The notes under the pieces were generated by a model. That model made no database searches. It was not told where the DNA came from and saw only the letters and a list, made by a program, of their open reading frames with translations. A stretch of DNA of 23,662 bases, from positions 1-23,662 of IMG/VR virus record IMGVR_UViG_3300030333_005949; one strand, 5' to 3'. Source of the DNA: a virus. Made by a program: the position numbers and the translations under genes. This document shows positions 1 through 6,582 of the stretch, piece after piece; position 1 is the first letter of the stretch, and each line of letters opens with the position of its first letter.

Positions 1-757
1 TGGAAACGTTAAGAGACTGTTGATCTTGCCCAGCTAAATCAAACCTATATTTAAAATCTGCAGTTTTGAATCCAGATTTTTGTATAACTTTGAAATCTTC
101 AGTAGTTGAGGCATATACATCTAAATGCCTTAATCCGGACGTTTTTGTTGATTTGAAATTGAAAGATACATCTGACCCAACCTCTACATCGCAACCTGTA
201 ATATCTGGGCTTTTACTTGTTAAAAAGTATACCCCAGTGTTTGATCGGCCATAATAATCAGTAGAAGAAACTTCAAACCTAAACTTTCTCTTTGTTGTGT
301 CTAAACCTTCTCTATCGGGTAATTCAAATGGAGCAAAAAGAGTAGATAAATCTTTAGACGCAAACTGAAACTCTGTACCCCTAAATCCACCTGTAACCAA
401 CTCATTAATAAATCTTCCTGTTTCATCTTTTAGTGTGATTTTAAAACCACTAAAGGCTGTTAGACTATAGACCTCTTCGGGAGTGAAAGCTGTATTGTCT
501 GCCGGATTAACTAAATACCAAGAAACCAAAGGGTCTCTTACAAAAAACTCGCCGCTGCTAACTCTGATATTGCCAGCACTTATATCAGAAGATGAAATAC
601 CACTGCCGCCACTAAATACTGCTAAGCTCGAATTATAATTTAATGGGTCTGAGTTTGGCGCCGACGTAGACTCATTAGCAATATGAAATCCAGAAATCTG
701 CAATGCGGCACCAAAATCTTGGGGCGATTGGGATATAAATTTTTTAAAAGTTGGCAT
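1..757 (-). CDS. Tail-tip or fibre protein downstream of gpJ, 3' end cut off
   Basis: The reading frame starts at the ATG at 757 and stays open through the left edge, giving 252 visible codons, so the C-terminus is missing. The protein begins MPTFKKFISQSPQDFGAALQ. It then has beta-rich, FN3-like stretches (for example RKFRFEVSSTDYYGRSNTG near residues 155-175, followed by SPDITGCDVEVGSDVSF), a style seen in the C-terminal half of lambda-type gpJ proteins. It lies nine bases after the gpJ stop and in the same frame, separated from it by two in-frame TAA codons. No Shine-Dalgarno sequence precedes the ATG, only A-rich DNA. Its position and beta-rich composition suggest an accessory tip or receptor-binding subunit, perhaps once part of gpJ. 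I do not recognise a specific family, so the function is inferred from context. Confidence 0.8.
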   Translation of the reverse strand, partial: MPTFKKFISQSPQDFGAALQISGFHIANESTSAPNSDPLNYNSSLAVFSGGSGISSSDISAGNIRVSSGEFFVRDPLVSWYLVNPADNTAFTPEEVYSLTAFSGFKITLKDETGRFINELVTGGFRGTEFQFASKDLSTLFAPFELPDREGLDTTKRKFRFEVSSTDYYGRSNTGVYFLTSKSPDITGCDVEVGSDVSFNFKSTKTSGLRHLDVYASTTEDFKVIQKSGFKTADFKYRFDLAGQDQQSLNVS

Positions 758-766
758 TTTTTATTT

Positions 767-3700
767 TTAAGGCGTTGGTAATCCTGTTGACTCCATTTTT
801 AAATTTGAATCTAATCTAAATATTTGCACTGAAATATCTCCTCTTTCTACATTTTCATCTCCGAGTAAAATTGTCGCTGTAGTTGAATCGTGACCATCCA
901 AAGTGACTCTAACTTTTTCGCCGTCTCCTTTATTTACCTCAACGACATATCCGCCTGTATTCTCAGAAGTTACACCATTTGCCGCCGCAACATTCGTAAA
1001 GTCAAAATCCATAACAGTTTCCTTGTTTCTAACTGCTAATTCATTTTGCGCAGAAGTACCTCTTACCTCTACGGGAAATTTAGCATCAAACGTAGGCAAT
1101 TTGTCTTGCTCAGAACTGTATTCAGAAAAAGTGACTACGGGCTCTGCATCGTCGCTTGACAACGGGCTAGGCAAACCTCCAACTTCAACCATTTGACTTT
1201 TTGATTGCTGCGTATTTTCTATACTCTTAGATTGATCTACTCCATCGAACTTGGTTCTGTTGTAAAGCATTCCTGTGACTTGATACTCATTAGAACTTTG
1301 CTCTGACACGGACAGAACTCTATATTCTATTTCTTCTATTTCGTATTCTGCAGAAGTATTTTGAACTGACCAAATGTATCCTTTTTTAATTAAAGCAAAA
1401 TCTTCATCGGTTGTCTCAGATATAGTTATTTTATTCGTTTCGCTAACTGAAGCTATAGTAAATTCTTTGATTTGGGTTTGTCGTGACTGACTTATTTCCT
1501 CAGTTGACATGCCTTCGTTTGGGGCTTGATTATCAAAAGCAATTCTTAATCGAGAATCAGCTGTCTCATTTAATTCTCTGACTGAGGTATTTGCTTTAGG
1601 AACTAACATTGTAATTTTTTGACCCACTATATTTTCTTGTATTCCTTCGTCTAAAGTAATTTCTTTTGATGCATGATTTATGTCTTTGATTCTTCCACCG
1701 TACCTTTTTACAGATCTTAATTTGTCTTGAACTTTGATCACATCACTTGGCCTGAGATAGCTACCTTCCTGACCTGTGGAAAATTGTATTGTATCTGTTT
1801 CAGTTTGATTTGTGAACAACATCCATTTTGCTAATCTATGAGCTTGACCCCTAGAAGTAACACCTAAAGCCACAACTTCTTTTTCTTTGTATCCAAACTC
1901 TCTTAGCCCGGTAGGATCTTCCAAGTATTCTACTTTTGGCTTATAACTATCTGTTTCGTCATTATATCTTACAGTGACAGCTGTAGACCTAGATGTTTCT
2001 GCGCTACCAGAATAAGAAAATACTCCATCTTTAACATTTGCGTTCGTAAACATCATTACTGCATCTCTGGCTTGATCGTTAGATACAAACATGTAACCAG
2101 AAGACCAGTATATCATACCCCTAAAAATGGCAGCTATATCATTTAAAGCATTAAATGCGTTTTGCTTTCTGTCAAAGTAAACATTACAGCTAAATCTTGG
2201 CTCCAAAAGAGGTAAAAAATCTTGAAACTGAGTGGCAGCAACGCCTTGAGTTATATTTATATCTAAAGGCTCTCCTGCAAGATAAGCCTGAACAAATTCA
2301 GATTCGCTAGACTGCTGGTTTATCAAATAATTTATTAAATAATCTTGCTCGCTCGAAATCCTATTTTTTTGCTGCTCTAGGAATTCTTCTTTTATCGAAG
2401 GGTATTTTGAAAAAACAGACTGAGCGGTTGGAATTTTAACAAGCTTAAACTTAAAAGTATTACTTGAATAAGACCTTTGAAGAATTAATCTTTTATAAGA
2501 CTTATCTAAATCCTCAGATGAGGCATTTTTATTCTCAAAAAGACACACCGTTCCACCCAAAGGAAATCTAGCGAATAGCTCTTCTTCTCCAAAATTGGTA
2601 GAACTATCATCAATAGACACAATAACACCTCCAGAATCTATTGTGTAATTGTTGTTTGCAAACCTACCAGAATATCCCGTAGGAACTAATTCGTCGCAAT
2701 ATTTAGCAACACTATACAAATTCCATTTATCTAGAAAGTGATTCCTAAAACCATACTTGCCAATTCCATACCTGCCATCAGTAGCCAAATCATAAAAGCA
2801 CCAAGCCGGATTATCTGTCCATTTTTTTGTTAAAGAAAACTGCCCATCCCAGTTGCCAACGTATTCTCTTATATCTGGATCATAATTACTTGGAACAAGA
2901 ACTTTCGTTAATTTGCAATCAAACCTTCTTGTAGGCGGCTGACTAAAACCTCTACCATCGAATATCATGCCCATTAAAGCGCTATGAGGATATGTCAAGC
3001 TTTGCTCAACAATTTCACTTATATGCTTTACTGTAAGATTTTTTTGCAACCTAACATTATTAATCGCAATTTCACTATCTGTTCTAAAAATTTTAACAAA
3101 CCTATCTCTTTTTATTTTAGATGGATTAGGTAAAATAATATTATGGCTCCGAGCGTACTCGCTGCTAGCTTTGCCATATATACTGCAAAATATATATTTT
3201 ATAGAGCCCCCTTCTGCTACAGTTAGTTCATCATCAACATAACCAGTTTTAATAACAAAATTTACAGCAGCAGGATAACTCCTTCCTTTTTTGTTTTGGT
3301 AACGCAAAGACCCGACGGACATATCTATTTGCACATCTGTACAATTATCATTTGTTACTCTATGGGTCACAGAAATAACTTGAGCTTTTTCTGCTTTTCT
3401 TATTTTTTCTACAGCGTCTACATTTTTTATATCATAAGCAAAATTCCCCTTTATTGAGCCGGAGTAAGGAATGTATCTACGCGCTAAGTCAATATCTAGA
3501 GGCCTATCGGTTGAAGCGTCTCCATCTTCTGTATCTTGAACCGCAGGCGCTACAAAGAAAGGCTCGCTAGATTTTTTTATCATTGTATTTTCTTGGTTCA
3601 TGCCCGGCAAATTCACGCCTATATTAAGCGTCTGAACGGCATTTGTAAAAGATAGCGCTTTATTTGAAAATTCTGATAACGGTCTTTGTTTTGAGCTGCC

Positions 3701-4066
3701 TACTCTAAAATCAGCAAAAACTCTAGGATAGTTTAATGTATTTACATTTGTATTTTTAACAGGTACATCATTTAAATATATACCCTTGAATCCGTCTTCA
3801 TTTTTATCTGAATCTGAAGTGAGCCTGACTAGATTACCATTTTTATCGCACAAACCAGCAATTTCTCCTTCGCATAATACATCTATAGTCTGATATATAC
3901 TAACAGCTTCTAATTTAGAATCTGCGGGTTCAGACATAGCGGTAGGACAAATTTTTTCAAAAGTATAAGTGTCGCTGCCGCCCTCAATAGTATAGGCTCC
4001 TTCCTGCTGGCTAACTGCCGCATCGTCAAAATTTCCAATAAAATCTTCTGGATTTGTGTCGCTCAT
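767..4066 (-). CDS. J: Tail tip attachment / central fibre protein, lambda gpJ-like
   Basis: This is the tail-tip hub protein that in lambda-type phages closes the tube and carries the receptor-binding fibre. The 1099 residues are close to lambda gpJ in length (about 1130). Signature stretches include SIYQTIDVLCEGEIAGL (57-72), VPSNYDPDIREYVGNWDG (391-408), NPAWCFYDLATDGRYGIGK (419-437), DKWNLYSVAKYCDELVPTGY (446-465) and GVTSRGQAHRLAKWML (735-750). All of these resemble lambda gpJ as I know it. About 150 residues (469-621) are inserted between the DELVPTGYSG and EPRFSCNVYF blocks, which are adjacent in lambda. The C-terminus holds only one beta-domain (about 995-1090), where lambda has FN3 domains and a fibre, and a second gene follows in the same frame. 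The first 43 residues precede the conserved part. A start at M44 is possible, but the upstream ATG keeps the gap short. Confidence 0.95.
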   Translation of the reverse strand: MSDTNPEDFIGNFDDAAVSQQEGAYTIEGGSDTYTFEKICPTAMSEPADSKLEAVSIYQTIDVLCEGEIAGLCDKNGNLVRLTSDSDKNEDGFKGIYLNDVPVKNTNVNTLNYPRVFADFRVGSSKQRPLSEFSNKALSFTNAVQTLNIGVNLPGMNQENTMIKKSSEPFFVAPAVQDTEDGDASTDRPLDIDLARRYIPYSGSIKGNFAYDIKNVDAVEKIRKAEKAQVISVTHRVTNDNCTDVQIDMSVGSLRYQNKKGRSYPAAVNFVIKTGYVDDELTVAEGGSIKYIFCSIYGKASSEYARSHNIILPNPSKIKRDRFVKIFRTDSEIAINNVRLQKNLTVKHISEIVEQSLTYPHSALMGMIFDGRGFSQPPTRRFDCKLTKVLVPSNYDPDIREYVGNWDGQFSLTKKWTDNPAWCFYDLATDGRYGIGKYGFRNHFLDKWNLYSVAKYCDELVPTGYSGRFANNNYTIDSGGVIVSIDDSSTNFGEEELFARFPLGGTVCLFENKNASSEDLDKSYKRLILQRSYSSNTFKFKLVKIPTAQSVFSKYPSIKEEFLEQQKNRISSEQDYLINYLINQQSSESEFVQAYLAGEPLDINITQGVAATQFQDFLPLLEPRFSCNVYFDRKQNAFNALNDIAAIFRGMIYWSSGYMFVSNDQARDAVMMFTNANVKDGVFSYSGSAETSRSTAVTVRYNDETDSYKPKVEYLEDPTGLREFGYKEKEVVALGVTSRGQAHRLAKWMLFTNQTETDTIQFSTGQEGSYLRPSDVIKVQDKLRSVKRYGGRIKDINHASKEITLDEGIQENIVGQKITMLVPKANTSVRELNETADSRLRIAFDNQAPNEGMSTEEISQSRQTQIKEFTIASVSETNKITISETTDEDFALIKKGYIWSVQNTSAEYEIEEIEYRVLSVSEQSSNEYQVTGMLYNRTKFDGVDQSKSIENTQQSKSQMVEVGGLPSPLSSDDAEPVVTFSEYSSEQDKLPTFDAKFPVEVRGTSAQNELAVRNKETVMDFDFTNVAAANGVTSENTGGYVVEVNKGDGEKVRVTLDGHDSTTATILLGDENVERGDISVQIFRLDSNLKMESTGLPTP

Positions 4067-4073
4067 ACGATTT

Positions 4074-4087
4074 CTTATATATTACAC
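4074..4087 (-). promoter_or_regulatory. GTGTAAT-type element in the gap before gpJ
   Basis: On the minus strand the 29-base gap between gpI and gpJ contains AAGTGTAATATATAAG. It resembles the GTGTATAAT found in the other two gaps longer than ten bases, in front of gpI and the tape measure gene. The resemblance to a -10 box is visible, but I find no convincing -35 box. The element ends about 14 bases or fewer before the ATG, so a transcript starting here would have almost no leader. It could be a weak phage promoter, a translation signal or simply AT-rich spacer. Confidence 0.3.
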
Positions 4088-4095
4088 TTAATAAA

Positions 4096-4776
4096 TTATG
4101 GCGCTTCTAATCCTACGGTAAAAACATTAGATACCTGTATAGCTCCATCAGTAGCTATTTCAGTATCACTTCTATTTCCATAATTTTTGCGTAAAACATC
4201 ATACAATCCTGCTCCAGACTTATCGTAAATCCCTCTATCAACACTAAAAGAATTCACAGATACGACTCTACTACCTACTTGCATGCGCCCATATCCTACC
4301 GGCACGACAACTCCCTGTTTAGTGACATTCTCTGCTTGGCCAAACAAAAATGAAGACGTATTTAAAGTTTCTGGATCATCTTGTTTTAGAAGCTTTGAAA
4401 CCAATAAACTAATTCCAAAAGAAAGCGCAGCACCTAAAACTGTACCTATAACAAAAGTAGCCACAGTTTTCGCTATTCCAGCCGTCATACCCGCAACCAA
4501 TAAACTTGTTAAAGTGGCCACAAAAGCTCCATGAAGAATAGGAATAATTAGAACTTTTTTATTCTTGACATTAGTATTGACAGAAACAGCAGGATCTATC
4601 TCTTTTCCATTTACAAATATAGCAAAAGCTCTTTTCCCATTGAGCTGAAGGTAACTTCTTAACTTTCCCGTATTAGCCTCTATCGCATCTAAAACCTCTT
4701 TTAAGGTCCTAGTATTGAAAGAAAAGCTTTTGCCTACTATTTTTCCAAGTCGGCCTTCTAAAGAAACTGTAGTCAT
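4096..4776 (-). CDS. I: Tail assembly protein, lambda gpI-like
   Basis: Lambda gpI-type proteins are needed to assemble the tail tip but are not thought to remain in the virion. The 226-residue product has the expected layout. Residues 1-80 look like a beta-grasp (ubiquitin-like) domain, starting MTTVSLEGRLGKIVGKSF and ending KKVLIIPILHGA. Residues 83-130 are a Gly/Ala-rich hydrophobic stretch that could insert in a membrane. A conserved C-terminal block includes SSFLFGQAEN (141-150) and VVVPVGYGRMQVGSRVVS (156-173), the counterpart of the lambda NTTAQGNPVPVLYGRM-type motif. It sits between the gpK-like and gpJ-like genes exactly as in lambda. The ATG is supported by the typical N-terminal sequence, although the only AGG upstream is two or three bases from the ATG, too close to be a normal ribosome binding site. 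Confidence 0.93.
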   Translation of the reverse strand: MTTVSLEGRLGKIVGKSFSFNTRTLKEVLDAIEANTGKLRSYLQLNGKRAFAIFVNGKEIDPAVSVNTNVKNKKVLIIPILHGAFVATLTSLLVAGMTAGIAKTVATFVIGTVLGAALSFGISLLVSKLLKQDDPETLNTSSFLFGQAENVTKQGVVVPVGYGRMQVGSRVVSVNSFSVDRGIYDKSGAGLYDVLRKNYGNRSDTEIATDGAIQVSNVFTVGLEAP

Positions 4777-4784
4777 TACCTATT

Positions 4785-4793
4785 ATTATACAC
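4785..4793 (-). promoter_or_regulatory. GTGTATAAT element in the gap before gpI
   Basis: The minus strand of this 19-base gap reads ACGTGTATAATAATAGGTA and then ATG. TATAAT is a perfect consensus -10 hexamer, and the nine-base string GTGTATAAT recurs exactly in front of the tape measure gene. It ends eight bases before the start codon. No clear -35 box is visible in the upstream coding sequence, so promoter activity is only a possibility. Confidence 0.35.
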
Positions 4794-4795
4794 GT

Positions 4796-5185
4796 TTATA
4801 GGTAAAAATAAATCAACTTATGGCTTTTTGGACAATAAAAAGAAAAATTTTTTTTAGGTACCGAATATATTATCATTTTTGCGCCAAACTCTTTAGAAAT
4901 CTCTAAATCTGGCTCACTTGGCTTGGCAGAGCCCAAAACATGAGAATGAAATATAAAATTTACATTAGGCAGTAAATTTACATAATATTCAGGCTTAATG
5001 TAAAAGGTTTCCCTAGGGAAAGGAGAAGAATTCCTTAAAAAATAAATCTTTTCGTTTGCAAGTAAGCCGCAAATTTCAAAGTTGCATAAATTAGACAGTC
5101 TTTCTACTTTTTTTAAAAAATTAGAATTTATACTGCTCAATAGAGGGGAATCCTCCAAATGGTAAACCTCTTCTGTATTTGCCAT
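4796..5185 (-). CDS. K: Tail tip peptidase, gpK-like, JAMM/MPN domain only
   Basis: The 129-residue protein has an exact JAMM zinc-peptidase signature. Glu37 lies in the NFEICGLL segment, and HSH at 80-82 is followed by seven residues, Ser90, two residues and Asp93 (FHSHVLGSAKPSEPD). His80, His82 and Asp93 would bind zinc and Glu37 would be the general base. Lambda gpK has this domain followed by an NlpC/P60 cell-wall hydrolase. Here the protein stops right after the JAMM fold, so the second domain is absent or encoded elsewhere. It overlaps the gpL-like gene by 65 bases in another frame. AGG about ten bases before the ATG at 5185 supports this start, but a shorter form starting inside the overlap cannot be excluded. 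Its place between gpL and gpI supports a tail-tip role; the substrate is unknown. Confidence 0.9.
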   Translation of the reverse strand: MANTEEVYHLEDSPLLSSINSNFLKKVERLSNLCNFEICGLLANEKIYFLRNSSPFPRETFYIKPEYYVNLLPNVNFIFHSHVLGSAKPSEPDLEISKEFGAKMIIYSVPKKNFSFYCPKSHKLIYFYL

Positions 5186-6581
5186 AATCTAAATACCTAC
5201 ATTTGCAACCATTTAAATTCTTTGCGCACTGATCTTGGCGCCAATAAGTTTGCTCATATCTAGGGTCTTTAGTTGTCGCGACCTCTTCTATACAAACGAA
5301 GAACATGTCAGGCCTGTTTAAAACGTCTTCTTGTTTATCTGTAGTATCTACTTTTGCTAAATTTTCTACTTTAGATTCTATTCTAACCACATCACCCGCA
5401 ACATATTTAGTTGTACCTGCTTGATCATCACTAAGTGCAGCACTCAAAAGGCCTGAAACCGAAGTTGCTCCAGAAGCAGCATCTTCATCTAACTTAAGTG
5501 TAGTTCCCCCGCTAAACACAATAGTTCTATCTTTATCTATGGCTGCGCTTAGGGCATCCACAGAGACAGATTGAGCCACGGTTCCTGTTTCATTATCCTC
5601 AACGCTACCAGAAAGAGTTCCGCTTAAAGTTGTAGCTGTTGCTGACGCGCCGCTAGACAGTGTAAAAGTAGCACCATTTGTAAATGTAATAACTTTACCA
5701 TTTGCTATAGCAACAGGAAGAGAGTCTACGGTCATAGAGGTTGCTCCATCCGTATAACCAGAAGCATTATTGATTGTGACAGTAGAGAGCGTGGCAGCAC
5801 CATCAGCAGTAACCGCCACCGTATTTTTATCAAAGTTGCCCTGCCACGTCATAGTTAAATTATAGCCATTTTCATCTGCAAATTTTTTATTATTAGCGTC
5901 AGCCAAAGGAATGCCTAAATTTAAACCATTATCTTTTTCAAAAAAAGAAGTAGGCGTTACAACATTATTATCCGCCATCTTCACTTTTTGAGAGATGAAA
6001 TCGCTGCGCCTACCGTAAAAACAACCATCTCCTCTATATTGCCATGTGCAATAATTTGCTATCATTGTTCTCGCTGGGATTTGTACGTCTTCCAACTCCA
6101 ATGGTGAAACCAATTCAAATTCAACAAAATATTTGTTTTCTTGTGTTTTTCTATTGACTTTAAATATATCATCATCAAATCTTGAATCTGGATCTGGAAC
6201 TCCAAAGGGATTTAAATTATCAGGAAAATTTTCATGATCTAAAAATTTAATGAATATTCTTTTTCTTATTATCGTGTTGCCTACTAGGTCTGATCGTCTT
6301 TTAATTGCATCAGTAATAACTCCTTGAGGATTTGCTATTGTCAAAGTGGGTCTGGGCAGCTGACCATCGCCTCTCACTTCAAAGTTTGTCGCTTCAATTG
6401 GCATCGCATAATAAGTTTGTAAAACGCCATGCCTATCCCTAAGCATAACATCCTTCAAATCATTTTTACCCGGATGAAATCTATACAAGCCATCCTCTTC
6501 TCCTAAATCTATTTCGTACAGCTCGATAACTGTTTCCGGATCTAAATCTAATAATGCAGCGTTATGTAATTGAGTAGACAT
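5121..6581 (-). CDS. L: Minor tail protein, lambda gpL-like, iron-sulfur type, with large insertion
   Basis: gpL is a tail-tip protein whose C-terminal domain holds an iron-sulfur cluster through four cysteines. The N-terminal part here (about 1-170) follows the family: LDPETVIELYEIDL, then a nucleation block ending VSPLELEDVQIPARTM. The cysteines are C178 and C187 (ANYCTWQYRGDGC), then C452 and C459 (DQCAKNLNGC). They are followed by the terminal LPFGGFPS motif. The nine- and seven-residue spacings match those I recall for lambda gpL. In lambda the second and third cysteines are only about 23 residues apart; here 264 residues intervene, so the protein is 486 residues against roughly 230 for the family. 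The insertion contains two 55-residue repeats. The stop lies inside the gpK-like gene. Confidence 0.93.
   Translation of the reverse strand: MSTQLHNAALLDLDPETVIELYEIDLGEEDGLYRFHPGKNDLKDVMLRDRHGVLQTYYAMPIEATNFEVRGDGQLPRPTLTIANPQGVITDAIKRRSDLVGNTIIRKRIFIKFLDHENFPDNLNPFGVPDPDSRFDDDIFKVNRKTQENKYFVEFELVSPLELEDVQIPARTMIANYCTWQYRGDGCFYGRRSDFISQKVKMADNNVVTPTSFFEKDNGLNLGIPLADANNKKFADENGYNLTMTWQGNFDKNTVAVTADGAATLSTVTINNASGYTDGATSMTVDSLPVAIANGKVITFTNGATFTLSSGASATATTLSGTLSGSVEDNETGTVAQSVSVDALSAAIDKDRTIVFSGGTTLKLDEDAASGATSVSGLLSAALSDDQAGTTKYVAGDVVRIESKVENLAKVDTTDKQEDVLNRPDMFFVCIEEVATTKDPRYEQTYWRQDQCAKNLNGCKCRYLDYGKYRRGLPFGGFPSIEQYKF
5412..5744 (-). repeat. Two tandem 55-residue beta-rich repeats within gpL
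   Basis: Residues 280-334 and 336-390 of the gpL-like protein align without gaps at about 40 per cent identity. Shared positions include the VDxLxxAI block, I-F before a Gly, and the ends S-G-x-L-S and D-x-x-x-G-T. The Ser/Thr/Ala/Gly/Val composition suggests small beta-domains of the kind found in phage fibres and tail decorations. The repeats lie inside the insertion that separates the iron-sulfur cysteine pairs. Confidence 0.8.
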
Positions 6582-6582
6582 T

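Noticed and set aside
66-254. Short plus-strand ORF near the left edge
   Set aside because: It lies wholly opposite a well-supported minus-strand gene, has no ribosome binding site and has no recognisable protein features. The same applies to all other plus-strand ORFs, such as those at 8036-8305, 15368-15769 and 21218-21565.
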